Shown here: positions 16,471-26,497 of the stretch, one piece after another | Layout of the letters: every line of letters starts with the position of its first letter | Numbering within the stretch: the first letter of the stretch is position 1 | Assembly: GCA_049802235.1 (NCBI GenBank) | Contig: JBARMB010000047.1 | Coordinates: 1 to 64,000 of the forward strand | DNA length: 64,000 nt | DNA from: VBDM01 sp049802235 | Lineage (GTDB): Bacteria > Pseudomonadota > Gammaproteobacteria > Burkholderiales > SG8-39 | Direction of reading: 5' to 3' | Notes under the pieces: model-generated | Seen by the model: only the letters and a program-made list of their open reading frames with translations | Database searches by the model: none | What the model was told of the DNA's origin: nothing | Translations under genes and position numbers: made by a program

Positions 16471-16932
16471 AGTCTGATTCTTACTTGATATCGCATTCCC
16501 GGACCTGCTGAATAGGCGCGCGCGTCGGGCAACGAACCCGCACGTTCGACCCAGAGGTTGAAAGCGCGCGCCGCTCCACCCGAGCTCCACTTCCTCGTTC
16601 GATCCGGCGCCTGCCGCCTTCCTGACCCGCAATAAGTTTTACCCGCTGTGCATCAGACGCTTGCACCTTAGCGTCCGGCACGGCAATCTACTTCTCCGAG
16701 TTCGGTGCGAGCTGAAGTCGCCACGTCGAGCGAGTCCTGCGCGCGCAACGCGCGACTCCGAAATCCTGCCGGCACCCTGGATAGATTCCGATCTGCGAAG
16801 CGCCCGCGACAGGCTCAAGCGCTGTTCTGCTGAATTCGTGCATCGAACACGTCTTACGCTCCACGCGTCCACACAGCCCGCATCGCATTGGTCGTGGGCC
16901 GTCGTCTATATGATCCCACTGCGTCCGTCAAG

Positions 16933-16948
16933 CTGTCAGAAATGACAG
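16933..16948 (+). promoter_or_regulatory. 6-bp stem with GAAA tetraloop
   Basis: CTGTCA-GAAA-TGACAG is a perfect hairpin with a GNRA-type loop. It could be an RNA element or an operator; no T-tract follows. Confidence 0.35.
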
Positions 16949-16959
16949 GGTATCGATAT

Positions 16960-16974
16960 TTCCAAAAATTGGAA
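16960..16974. promoter_or_regulatory. Inverted repeat TTCCAA-AAA-TTGGAA, possible operator
   Basis: A perfect 6+6 palindrome with a three-base centre in an AT-rich stretch, flanked by TATCG on the left and CGATA on the right. It lies ~330 bases before the PhnD-like gene. The size fits a dimeric regulator; which one is unknown. Confidence 0.35.
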
Positions 16975-17301
16975 CGATAATTTTCCCCGTTGATCCGCTC
17001 GTTTGTTATTTGTCCCGTCGTCTTTATGCCGCCATCATAAATGGCGCAAACGTAGCAAAAGGGGCCGCAAGCAGTGGTCGCAGTCCTCGCGATCTTGCCC
17101 TCCCTTCTGAATTCTGAGGATCGAACTATGCATCGGTTTAAGCGCTTCTTGTCCAGAGTCTCCGCTGCGGTTCAATGTGCAGCACCAGGCGGCTGCAGCG
17201 GTATCGGTCGGCTTCATGCGCGGGGCGCGGCAGCGGCCGTATACGACCGGCATGGCTTTGCCTGCGCCGCCTTCAAATAACGTACCCGAGCGGAGGAATA
17301 A

Positions 17302-18192
17302 ATGAAGAAGACCCTTTTATCCCGGAATCTGAAATTTGCGCGCGTCGCAATGTTCACCTTTGCGCTTGCGGCCGGTACGAGCGTTCTTGCTCAAAGGACA
17401 GCCGAAAAAGCGGCCGGTCCGCAGGCCCGGCTCGTGTTTGCGATCAACGAGGGCGCTTCCGGCAATCGTACCGCCATAGATATTCTCTTTCGCTATGAGG
17501 AATTCAACAAAATCGTGGAAAAGGCGCTTGGTGCGCCCGTCACTCTGGTTGCCGTGCGTGACGTCAAAACGCTTCGTCGCTCTTTAGAGACGGGCGCTTA
17601 CGCTCTGGTGATGTCGCGGCCGGCGGATGTCTTGGCTGAGGCGGTACGGGACCACGGCTATCAGGCCGTCGTAGCCGCGAAGGACCCGGCATATGCGCTT
17701 TTCATTGTGAACAAGGATTCCCCTCTCAAGACTATCGCCGATATCAAGGGAAAGAACATCGTCACGCCCGATCGCTACGCATATATGTGGCGAATCGCAA
17801 ATGCAGTGATGCGCGACAACAAGATTTCCCTGGCCCAAGAGCGGGTACGCACCATGGTTGATCAGGCCGCCATCGGTTGGTCTATGGAAGGTGGCTTCTT
17901 CGATGTGGGCGTCGTCGCCTCTACTTCGGGCGTCGGCCGTACCTGGGAAAAGAACGGAGGCCGCGTGCTTGCGCGCAGCCCGGAAGTGCCCAACACGCCG
18001 ATGATTGCATCGCCAAAGGTTTCGGCGGCCCAAATCCAAAAGCTGCGCGCCGCGCTCGTGTCTCTCGAATCGACCGAAAGCGGAACGGCCACCCTGAAAC
18101 AAATAGGAGTTGCCGGTTTCAAGGAAGCGCCGTCGCAGTCATTCATCGATTTGACCAAATGGCTTGGCGATCTGGAAACGCCCAAGAATTAA
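17302..18192 (+). CDS. PhnD-like periplasmic anion/substrate-binding protein
   Basis: A 296-residue protein with a signal peptide (ending near VLAQ, residue ~31) and the PhnD/SsuA/transferrin-like periplasmic binding fold: LVFAINEGASGNRTAIDI at the start, then LVAVRDVKTLRRSLETGAYALVMSRP and FIVNKDSPLKTIADIKGKNIVTPD, the hallmark of phosphate/phosphonate/sulfonate binding proteins. No ABC permease or ATPase genes are adjacent, so it may serve a remote transporter or act as a sensor. The ribosome site CGGAGGA precedes the ATG at ideal spacing. It lies just before the IS3 remnant and the sulfonation gene run. A sulfonate or sulfate ester ligand would fit the neighbourhood, but this is inference. 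Confidence 0.8.
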   Translation: MKKTLLSRNLKFARVAMFTFALAAGTSVLAQRTAEKAAGPQARLVFAINEGASGNRTAIDILFRYEEFNKIVEKALGAPVTLVAVRDVKTLRRSLETGAYALVMSRPADVLAEAVRDHGYQAVVAAKDPAYALFIVNKDSPLKTIADIKGKNIVTPDRYAYMWRIANAVMRDNKISLAQERVRTMVDQAAIGWSMEGGFFDVGVVASTSGVGRTWEKNGGRVLARSPEVPNTPMIASPKVSAAQIQKLRAALVSLESTESGTATLKQIGVAGFKEAPSQSFIDLTKWLGDLETPKN

Positions 18193-18248
18193 CGCGGTAC
18201 TGATACCTCAACAAACTCAACGAGGTGGCCGACGGCGGCCCCTAGGAG

Positions 18249-18340
18249 AAGTGGATTGCGCACATCACCTACCCGATGGCTGTACTTGGCGGCGGTGATC
18301 AATCACAAGGGCACTGCCGGGGCAATGCGCCGATGGCCTG
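18249..18340 (+). pseudogene. Probable IS3-family transposase (OrfB) fragment
   Basis: Two overlapping frames read HITYP and then RWLYLAAVIN, which match in order the W.ADITYI...GWLYLAAVID block around the first catalytic Asp of IS3 OrfB transposases, with a frameshift between them. Nothing else of the element is left. It sits in the 250-bp gap before the chrA gene. Confidence 0.4.
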
Positions 18341-18440
18341 GACAGCACTATGCGACGCTGGAAGGGTTCCTGCTACAGCCTGAACCGGTAATTGTCCTTT
18401 CCTTCCTCCTTCGAAGCTAATAAGCCGCGCACCAAAACAA

Positions 18441-19625
18441 ATGGATTCTCCTTCCATAAACGGCCCTTCCCTATGGTCTCTGTTTTTGAATTTTCTTAAG
18501 ATTGGCAGCACCGCGTTCGGCGGATTCATGGCTCTTATTTCGGTGGTGCAAAACGAAATAGTCGAGCGCAAGAAACTCATGACGCACGGCGAGATGGTCG
18601 ATGGAATTTCACTTGCCACCATACTTCCGGGACCAGTAGCGGTCAATGTTGTCGCCTATGTCGGCTATAAGCTGCGTGGAGGCCTCGGTGCTCTAGTCAG
18701 CGCGACCGGCGTTATTCTCCCCTCCTTTCTCCTGATAGTGGCTCTGAGCGCCGCCTATTTTCGCTGGGGACAAATCCCGGCGGTCAATAAATTATTCCTC
18801 GGATTCATTCCGGCAGTGACCGCTATCATCGTCCACGCTGCTTGGGGAATGGCCCGCAAAACCATCCTCGGCCTGCCCGAATTGATTATCGCCGTTATCG
18901 CCTGCCTGCTGCTGCTATATAAAGGTGGGTTCTTCATCACCTTAATTATCATCGTTGGCGCCGGCCTGGTCGGCTGGCTGTCATTTGCACGCTTCTCCAA
19001 CTTATCGGCGGGGACCGCTGAAAATAAGCCGGCAGAAAAAAGAAATGGAGCAAAACTGCTGGCCTTCAATGCCCCGCTCGCTGCTGCTCCTTTTCTAGCC
19101 CTGGATGCCGGCCTCGGAGTGAAGTTGTTTCTGACTTTTGCCGGAATGAGCGTGCTGCTGTTTGGGGGAGGCTTCGTTTTTATTCCTTTGATCGAGCACA
19201 TCGTAGTGCAGGAGCAGGCTTGGCTCACGCGGCAGGAGTTCATCGATGCCATCGCCTTGGGCCAAATTACTCCGGGCCCGATCCTGATCAGCGCCGCATT
19301 CATCGGGTATAAAGTCATGGGATTGTCCGGGGCGGCGATAGCGACCGTCGCCATCTTCCTCCCTCCTGCATTACTGATGCTGGTCAGCGCTCATTTCCTG
19401 ATACGAGCGCGAGAATCGGTGGTTGTGCAAGCTGTTTTGCGCGGCATACGCCCGGCTGTGGTTGGCATGATTGCCGCCGCCGCCTGGAGCATTGGAACTA
19501 CCGCTGTTCCGAACTGGCTATCCGCAGTTATTTTTCTAGCGGCCCTGATCGCCTTATTGCGTTTTCGCGTCGATGTAGCTTGGATCATTCCATTAGCAGG
19601 CCTTTCGGGACTGCTGCTTTATTAA
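18441..19625 (+). CDS. chrA: ChrA-type chromate/anion transporter (CHR family)
   Basis: A 394-residue membrane protein with two homologous halves, each bearing the CHR signature: FLKIGSTAFGGFMALI plus ILPGPVAVNVVAYVGYKLRG in the first half, and FAGMSVLLFGGGFVFIPL plus ITPGPILISAAFIGYKVMG in the second. About ten to twelve membrane segments follow from hydropathy. CHR proteins export chromate using the proton gradient; chromate is a sulfate analogue and some members are linked to sulfur metabolism. It lies 26 bases before the sulfotransferase gene on the same strand and heads the run that makes and uses PAPS, so sulfate or sulfated-product transport is a sensible alternative to chromate resistance. 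No chrB regulator is adjacent. Confidence 0.88.
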   Translation: MDSPSINGPSLWSLFLNFLKIGSTAFGGFMALISVVQNEIVERKKLMTHGEMVDGISLATILPGPVAVNVVAYVGYKLRGGLGALVSATGVILPSFLLIVALSAAYFRWGQIPAVNKLFLGFIPAVTAIIVHAAWGMARKTILGLPELIIAVIACLLLLYKGGFFITLIIIVGAGLVGWLSFARFSNLSAGTAENKPAEKRNGAKLLAFNAPLAAAPFLALDAGLGVKLFLTFAGMSVLLFGGGFVFIPLIEHIVVQEQAWLTRQEFIDAIALGQITPGPILISAAFIGYKVMGLSGAAIATVAIFLPPALLMLVSAHFLIRARESVVVQAVLRGIRPAVVGMIAAAAWSIGTTAVPNWLSAVIFLAALIALLRFRVDVAWIIPLAGLSGLLLY

Positions 19626-19651
19626 TGAAATCTCGATTGTAGAACTCATCT

Positions 19652-20668
19652 ATGCCGATTCTTATGATTGGAATTCAGCGCTCCGGGTCCAATTTATTGC
19701 GCTTGATGCTTAATGAATTACCGGAGATCGCGGCACCCCATCCCCCTCATATTCTGCAACGCATGACGCCGCTTATGCCGCATTATGGTGACCTCAAGAA
19801 GAACAAGACGTTTTCTCTCTTGGTGGACGATGTATGCCGTCTAGTAGAACTTAATCCCGTGCCGTGGGAGGAAGTGGTTCTCAAGCGCGACGACGTGGCA
19901 GCGCGCTGCAGAAAGCGAAGCCTGGTCGCGGTATTCGGGGCGGTGTACGACGTGATGGCTGAGGCGTGGCGCGCGAAAACCTGGTGCTGCAAAAGCCTCG
20001 CCAACATCTACTACCTCCCGGAGATCGAAGACTATTTTCCCGAGGCCAAATATATCTATTTGTATCGGGATGGCCGCGATGTCGCCGTTTCATTCAGCAA
20101 GGCGGTGGTTGGCGAAAAACATTTCTACCACATCGCCAAGGAATGGAACGAGGCGCAGCAATTGGCTCTGGACTTCCGTACGAAAATCCCGGCAAGCCGT
20201 TTTTTCAATCTCAGCTACGAAGAACTGACTGCTGAGACGGAAAAGACCGTCCGGGCTTTGTGCAGATTTCTTGGCGTGGGTTACAAGCCTTCCATGCTCG
20301 AGTTCTATAAGTCCGGCGAGGCAAGGCGCGCCGCTTCCGCAAGCAATTTGTGGGAAAACGTCGCCAATCCCGTCATGAAGAACAACAGCAGGAAATTTCT
20401 CAAGGAAGCGCGGGAAAGCGACATTCAGATCTTTGAATCGGTTGCGGGCGATTCCATGGACAGCTTGGGCTACGAACGCCTGTTCGCAAAGAACGGACGG
20501 GAGCTGACGTTTGGTCCGGAGGACATCCGCCGGTTCGACGCGGAAAACAGGAAATTGAAGGATGAGGTCCGCAAACGCGTCGACCCGGCCGACCTCGAGC
20601 GGCGCAACCGCCAAGAAAGCGTAATCAAGGAAATCGGGGCGCGCGTCAGGGCCGGCGGAAATTCATGA
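19652..20668 (+). CDS. PAPS-dependent sulfotransferase
   Basis: A 338-residue protein with the two nucleotide motifs of cytosolic-type sulfotransferases: the 5'-phosphosulfate loop GIQRSGSNLL (residues 7-16) and the 3'-phosphate site YLYRDGRDVAVSFSK, plus FFNLSYEELTAE further on. It would move a sulfonate group from PAPS to a hydroxyl or amine of an unknown acceptor. The C-terminal ~60 residues are highly charged and probably coiled coil (DAENRKLKDEVRKRVDPADLERRN), beyond the usual domain end. It lies between chrA and cysNC on the same strand, so donor synthesis and transfer are encoded together. The substrate could be a lipid, a polysaccharide or a small metabolite; nothing nearby decides it. 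Confidence 0.88.
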   Translation: MPILMIGIQRSGSNLLRLMLNELPEIAAPHPPHILQRMTPLMPHYGDLKKNKTFSLLVDDVCRLVELNPVPWEEVVLKRDDVAARCRKRSLVAVFGAVYDVMAEAWRAKTWCCKSLANIYYLPEIEDYFPEAKYIYLYRDGRDVAVSFSKAVVGEKHFYHIAKEWNEAQQLALDFRTKIPASRFFNLSYEELTAETEKTVRALCRFLGVGYKPSMLEFYKSGEARRAASASNLWENVANPVMKNNSRKFLKEARESDIQIFESVAGDSMDSLGYERLFAKNGRELTFGPEDIRRFDAENRKLKDEVRKRVDPADLERRNRQESVIKEIGARVRAGGNS

Positions 20669-20763
20669 CGCCGACTCTTTACGCCGCTTCGGGATGAGTG
20701 AAATTTGGAGAAGGGTTCGGCAGGCACTCAAGCGTTGAAGTGTCTCTTTCGTGGAGGTTGTCC

Positions 20764-22707
20764 ATGTTTTACGAATCCCAAGAGCTCTTGAGGGCACACT
20801 CGGACTCGAGCAGCCTTACGGGCGGATCCGCACGCCGTCAATCGAAGCACAGACAACCCGAACGAGCGGAATCTTCACACCTCCTCCGATTTCTTACGTG
20901 CGGCGGCGTCGATGACGGCAAGAGCACGCTGATCGGGCGCATACTGAAAGACTTGGGCCTGGCGCCGCAGGACGCGAGGGAAGGCGTGTTGGCCGAAAGC
21001 GAGCGCCGCAATTTCTCGCGTGCCAAGCCTGACTATTCGCTGTTGCTCGACAGACTGCTCATCGAGCGTGAGCAAGGTATTACAGTGGACGTCGCTTGGC
21101 GCTATTTCGCCACCTCAAAACGCAAGTTCATCGTCGCCGACTGTCCGGGCCAAGAGCACCACATCCGTAACATGGTCACGTGCGCCTCGCATTGCGATGC
21201 AGCGCTCGTTCTGGTGGATGCAAGAAAAGGCATTTCGTCCCAGACCCGGCGCCACTTAGCGGTGGTGGCCATGATGCGCGTCCCCTCGGTGCTCGTAGTG
21301 GTCAATAAGATGGACTTGGTGCATTGGGACCGCACCCGTTTTGACGCAATTCGACACGATGCCATCGAATGTGCTTCACAATTGGGCTTGACTGAAGCCA
21401 TCGTGGTCCCGGTCAGTGCCGTCGATGGCGGCAACGTGGTGCACGATGCGCCCGAGGCTCCGTGGTACGAGGGGTGCACCGTTTTGCAGGCGCTGGAGAC
21501 CAGGCCCGCGCGTCGCCAGCAAAGCGTGTCGTTTCGCCTGGTAGCGCAGTGGATCAACCGCCTGAATCAGGATTTTCGAGGTATCGCCGGACAGGTCCTG
21601 GGCGCGCCCTTGAAAGTGGGCGATACCATTCAGGTGCTCCCGTCCAATGCGCAGGCGCGAGTTCAGCGGATCTGCACCTTCGACGGCGACTTGCAGCACG
21701 CGCGTCCGGGCCAAGCGGTGACCGTGGTCCTCGATAGAGCGCTCGACGTGGCCCGGGGCGACTGGCTGGTGAAGGCCGCCGATGTCGCTCCGGCAGTAAC
21801 CGACCGTCTGGAAGCCAACGTGGTTTGGGTGTCGGAAACGCCGCTGCTCCCAGGGCGCCGATACGATCTGCAGATTGGCTGCACCACGGTGCCGGGATCC
21901 GTGCGCCGGATTGTTCACCGTCTAGACGTCGGTTCCCTCAAAACGCACGAAGCCGCGCGCCTGGACTGCAACGATGTAGGTCGCTGCGAGATCGTCCTTG
22001 AGCGCCTGGTCCCGGTCGACTCGTACGCCGACTCTATCGAAACCGGCGGGCTGATTTTTATCGACCGCGGTACGTTCCATACCGAAGGCGCGGGCATGGT
22101 AACCGCCGTTGCCGGACGCGAAGTGGTATGGCACCAGTCTGCAGTGGACCGCAATTCGCGCGCCGCGATCAAGGGACACCTTCCCCAGGTCGTTTGGCTT
22201 ACCGGCCTAAGCGGAGCGGGAAAGTCGACCATCGCCAATGCGCTGGAGATTTGCCTGAACGCGATGGGGGCGCATACGATGCTGCTGGATGGCGACAACG
22301 TTCGGCATGGTCTCAGCCGGGACTTGGGATTCTCGGAAACCGACCGGGTGGAGAATATTCGTCGCATCGGCGAAACGGCGAAACTGATGCTGGACGCGGG
22401 GCTCGTGGTGATCACCGCGTTTATTTCGCCATTCCGTGACGACCGGCAACTCGTTCGCGAGCTGGTGCGCGAGGGCGAGTTCCTGGAAGTGTTCGTGGAT
22501 GCCCCGCTCGCCGTATGCGAGGCGCGCGATCCCAAAGGCCTCTACAGGCGCGCACGGATGGGTCAAATCCCGAATTTTACCGGTGTCACGCAGCCCTACG
22601 AGCCGCCGCTACAGCCGGAGCTTCGATTAGACGCCTCGGCCACGACCGTGGCCGATAGCGTACAGGCGATCCTGGCCGCGTTGAAGGCGAAAGGGTTCCA
22701 TGTCTGA
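20764..22707 (+). CDS. cysNC: Bifunctional CysN-CysC: ATP sulfurylase GTPase subunit fused to APS kinase
   Basis: A 647-residue fusion as in rhizobial NodQ. The N-terminal half is the CysN GTPase: P-loop GGVDDGKST (47-55), DCPGQEH switch and NKMD. The C-terminal ~190 residues are APS kinase, with GLSGAGKST (from ~481), LLDGDNVRHGL and FISPFRDDR. It works with CysD to make APS from sulfate and ATP, then phosphorylates APS to PAPS. The ATG at 20764 has GGAGG six bases upstream; an earlier in-frame start has no such site. It overlaps cysD by 8 bases. Here cysNC precedes cysD, the reverse of the common order, and no reductive genes (cysH, cysI) are near, so PAPS appears intended for sulfonation rather than for cysteine. 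Confidence 0.93.
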   Translation: MFYESQELLRAHSDSSSLTGGSARRQSKHRQPERAESSHLLRFLTCGGVDDGKSTLIGRILKDLGLAPQDAREGVLAESERRNFSRAKPDYSLLLDRLLIEREQGITVDVAWRYFATSKRKFIVADCPGQEHHIRNMVTCASHCDAALVLVDARKGISSQTRRHLAVVAMMRVPSVLVVVNKMDLVHWDRTRFDAIRHDAIECASQLGLTEAIVVPVSAVDGGNVVHDAPEAPWYEGCTVLQALETRPARRQQSVSFRLVAQWINRLNQDFRGIAGQVLGAPLKVGDTIQVLPSNAQARVQRICTFDGDLQHARPGQAVTVVLDRALDVARGDWLVKAADVAPAVTDRLEANVVWVSETPLLPGRRYDLQIGCTTVPGSVRRIVHRLDVGSLKTHEAARLDCNDVGRCEIVLERLVPVDSYADSIETGGLIFIDRGTFHTEGAGMVTAVAGREVVWHQSAVDRNSRAAIKGHLPQVVWLTGLSGAGKSTIANALEICLNAMGAHTMLLDGDNVRHGLSRDLGFSETDRVENIRRIGETAKLMLDAGLVVITAFISPFRDDRQLVRELVREGEFLEVFVDAPLAVCEARDPKGLYRRARMGQIPNFTGVTQPYEPPLQPELRLDASATTVADSVQAILAALKAKGFHV

Positions 22708-23605
22708 CCGAGGCTACGAGTACCTGGACGAACTCGAGGTGGAAGCCATTTACATACTGCGAGAGGCGGCGGCACAGGCAAAGTGGCCGGTGTTGCTTTT
22801 CTCGATCGGCAAGGATTCATGCGCCCTGCTGCACTTGGCCCGCAAGGCGTTTTATCCGGGCCCCGTTCCCTTCCCGGTGCTCCACGTGGATACAAAATGG
22901 GAATTCAGGGAAATGATCGAGTTTCGTGATTCCGAAGCGAAGCGCCTGGGATTGCATCTGATCGTGCACACCAACCCGGAGGGTCTCGCGCGAGGCATCA
23001 ATCCGATCGATCATGGCAGCCGAGTCCACACCGAGATCATGAAAACGCTGGCCCTGCGTCAGGCGCTGGATGGGGGAGGCTACGATTGCGTCTTCGGGGC
23101 AGCACGCCGCGATGAGGAAGCCAGCCGGGCGAAGGAGCGCATTTTTTCGTATCGCAACGCGTACCATCAGTGGGAGCCTCGTTACCAGCGTTCGGAGGTG
23201 TGGACGCTCTATAACGCCCGGGTGTCCGCTGGCGAAAGCATGCGGGTGTTCCCCTTGAGCAACTGGACGGAACTCGACGTATGGCGATACGTGCGCCGTG
23301 AGCGGATTCCCACGGTGGGACTCTACTTCGCCAAGCCGCGCCCAACGGTGATCAGAGAAGGAATGTTGATCATGGTAGACGACGATCGCCTGCCATTGGC
23401 GCCAGGGGAAAAAACCCAGGAACGAATGATCCGCTTTCGCACGCTGGACTGTTACCCGCTGAGCGGCGCTGTCCAATCACATGCAGCGACGCTAGAGGAA
23501 GTCATCGCCGAGATAGAGGTTTCGCCGGCGTCAGAGCGTCAAGGAAGACTCATTGACAAGGACCAAGTTGGCGCCATGGAAAAGAAGCGAGAGGGGTATT
23601 TTTGA
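22700..23605 (+). CDS. cysD: Sulfate adenylyltransferase small subunit CysD
   Basis: A 301-residue protein of the PP-loop family with SIGKDS at residues 35-40 (the CysD variant of SGGKDS), HVDTKWEFREMIEFRD, FGAARRDEEASRAKERIFS and FPLSNWTELDVWRY, all typical of CysD. It forms the adenylyl transfer site, activated by GTP hydrolysis in CysN. Full length. It overlaps the end of cysNC by 8 bases (translational coupling) and its stop codon overlaps the TTG start of the next small gene. Confidence 0.95.
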   Translation: MSDRGYEYLDELEVEAIYILREAAAQAKWPVLLFSIGKDSCALLHLARKAFYPGPVPFPVLHVDTKWEFREMIEFRDSEAKRLGLHLIVHTNPEGLARGINPIDHGSRVHTEIMKTLALRQALDGGGYDCVFGAARRDEEASRAKERIFSYRNAYHQWEPRYQRSEVWTLYNARVSAGESMRVFPLSNWTELDVWRYVRRERIPTVGLYFAKPRPTVIREGMLIMVDDDRLPLAPGEKTQERMIRFRTLDCYPLSGAVQSHAATLEEVIAEIEVSPASERQGRLIDKDQVGAMEKKREGYF

Positions 23606-23901
23606 GAGCCGATGCCAATGAGAAACTCGTCCCTGCGTCGGAGAGCGAATCGTCGTGGCAGCAGACTTCCATCGCCAGCCGATTTCGTTTTCAATCCATG
23701 GATCTGTCCTACGTCCTGCTCGGAATTATCGTTGGTATTCTGATGGGCTCCGTGCCCGGTATTGTTCTGGGAAGCTATGCATCGGGACGATTTCCTGACA
23801 GCATCGTTCGGAGACTACTAGCCACGGTACTGCTCATGGTAAGTGCCACGCATCGTTGTGTACTGATTTACCCGTCCAAACCGGACGACGTTGGCAAATG
23901 A
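23602..23901 (+). CDS. Small single-span membrane protein
   Basis: A 99-residue protein from a TTG that overlaps the cysD stop (TTGA), with GAGGGG a few bases upstream; an ATG at 23698 would give only 67 residues and has no ribosome site. One clear membrane segment follows FQSMD (YVLLGIIVGILMGSVPGIVLG), then SGRFPDSIVRRLLATVLLMVSATH. No known family. The last four bases overlap the start of the DHH phosphoesterase (ATGA), so the gene lies inside an unbroken translationally coupled chain. It may anchor an enzyme of the run at the membrane. It could still be a chance frame, because composition is the only evidence beyond coupling. Confidence 0.5.
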   Translation: MRADANEKLVPASESESSWQQTSIASRFRFQSMDLSYVLLGIIVGILMGSVPGIVLGSYASGRFPDSIVRRLLATVLLMVSATHRCVLIYPSKPDDVGK

Positions 23902-24857
23902 CGCGCTACTACGCGTTCAACGGCGACGCCGATGGCTTGTGCGCTCTGCAGCAGCTTCGTCTCGTTGAAACGCAGCCGGCGACGCTCGTCACCGGCGTCA
24001 AGCGTGACATTACATTGCTGCGGCGCATCCAGGGACAGGCCGGCGACGCCGTTACGGTGCTCGACGTTTCGCTCCATCAGAATCGGGAAGATCTGCTCCG
24101 ATTGCTCGAATCCGGAGTATCGGTGCGCTATTTCGACCATCACCACGCCGGCGCACTGCCCCGGCATTCGCTCTTCGAGGCTCACATTGACGAAGCTGCC
24201 GACGTGTGCACCAGCATCTTGGTGGACCGCCACATCGGCGGTCTATATCGAGCCTGGGCCGTGGTAGCGGCATTTGGAGACAACCTCACCGAATCGGCAC
24301 GAGCAATGGCGCTCCAGGCGGGCTTGAACGCGCGGGCTACAGCGACCCTGGAGAAACTCGGGATCTGCCTCAACTACAACGCCTATGGAGAATCGATCGA
24401 AGATCTGCACTGCCATCCCGCCGAGTTGGCCGGGCTGATGATGCCTTTCCGCGACCCGGCGAGCTTTATCGAGCAAACCGAGACCTGTGCGAAGCTTCAC
24501 GCCGGCTACGAAGAGGACATGGCGAAGGCACGCTGCGTGGCAAACGGCCGAGACAGCGGGATGGGGATTATCGTATTGCCGAACGAGCCTTGGGCTAGAC
24601 GTGCAATTGGTGTCTTGATCAATGAACTCGTGCGAAGCCGCCCTGACGCCCCACTTGCGATCCTGTCGCCAAAAACCTCGGGCGGATTTATGGTGAGTGT
24701 ACGCGTGCCCGCCGAGAGTCCAGTGAGCGCCGCGGAGTTTTGCGGCGGATTCGAAACCGGCGGCGGCAGAAGATCGGCAGGCGGAATCAATTACCTGGCG
24801 GAAGCCGATCTAGATCGTTTCGTGGCGCGCTTCGAAGCGCGTTTCGGGACGCGATAG
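23898..24857 (+). CDS. DHH-family phosphoesterase, possible PAP/oligonucleotide phosphatase
   Basis: A 319-residue protein with the DHH metal motifs: NGDADG (D10, D12), VLDVS (D56) and DHHHAG (D80, H81, H82), and a C-terminal DHHA1-like Gly-rich end (GGGRRSAGGINYL). DHH enzymes include RecJ, c-di-AMP hydrolases and NrnA. NrnA removes the 3' phosphate from pAp and degrades short RNAs; PAP, the by-product of sulfotransferases, is toxic and feedback-inhibits them. Sitting last in a coupled chain with cysNC, cysD and a sulfotransferase, this protein may recycle PAP to AMP; that role is inference from context. The ATG at 23898 overlaps the preceding stop; longer starts run into the small membrane gene. 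Confidence 0.82.
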   Translation: MTRYYAFNGDADGLCALQQLRLVETQPATLVTGVKRDITLLRRIQGQAGDAVTVLDVSLHQNREDLLRLLESGVSVRYFDHHHAGALPRHSLFEAHIDEAADVCTSILVDRHIGGLYRAWAVVAAFGDNLTESARAMALQAGLNARATATLEKLGICLNYNAYGESIEDLHCHPAELAGLMMPFRDPASFIEQTETCAKLHAGYEEDMAKARCVANGRDSGMGIIVLPNEPWARRAIGVLINELVRSRPDAPLAILSPKTSGGFMVSVRVPAESPVSAAEFCGGFETGGGRRSAGGINYLAEADLDRFVARFEARFGTR

Positions 24858-24894
24858 CATCTCGGCGCCCAACAACCCGTCATGCGGGCCGCGC

Positions 24895-25196
24895 CTATCG
24901 CTGACGTTTCGACGTCCCGTCCTGACGCGCGGCGGGAACAACCTGGAAAAAAATCTCGTCCCGCTTGATCATGCCGAGCTCGTAGCGGGCGCGCTCCTCG
25001 ACCGCATCGAATCCCTGCTTCAGGTCGTGCACCTCTGCATCGAGCGCGCTATTGCGCAATTGCAGCTTCGCGTTGGTCTCATTCTGCGCCTGCACCTGCC
25101 GGTCGATGTCCCAGACGCGCAGCCAACCGCCCCTTCCCAGCCACAACGGATACTGCAGCAGCAGTATGGACGCAGCCAGTGTAAGAGCAAGAATTC

Positions 25197-25200
<4 letters not shown>
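24895..25200 (-). CDS. ftsB: Cell division protein FtsB
   Basis: A 101-residue bitopic membrane protein: a short cytoplasmic start, one membrane segment (LALTLAASILLLQYPLWLG), a coiled coil (VQAQNETNAKLQLRNSALDAEVHDL) and the ERARYELGMIKRDEIFFQVV end that identifies FtsB/DivIC. It joins FtsQ and FtsL in the divisome. The gene overlaps the eno stop by four bases (ATGA, 25197-25200), the usual eno-ftsB order in beta- and gammaproteobacteria. It converges with the DHH gene across a 37-bp gap, marking the border between accessory and core segments. Confidence 0.93.
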
Positions 25201-26483
<1,283 letters not shown>

Positions 26484-26497
26484 TGTTCTGCCCTTTT

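Larger units (their letters stand above)
16471..17301. other. 830-bp intergenic region with small structured elements
   Basis: No convincing gene is seen. A 50-residue frame from the ATG at 17128 (MHRFKRFLSRVSAA...) ends at 17280 and has a weak site (GAGGAT). It might be a short secreted or leader peptide before the binding-protein gene, but its composition is unremarkable. Two small inverted repeats (16933-16948 and 16960-16974) are listed separately. The AT content rises between 16940 and 17060, as expected for a promoter region. Confidence 0.4.

Noticed and set aside
18441..19625. Simple chromate-resistance operon
   Set aside because: No chrB or other resistance gene is adjacent; the gene heads a PAPS/sulfotransferase run, so chromate resistance alone is not the best reading, although the family name is kept.
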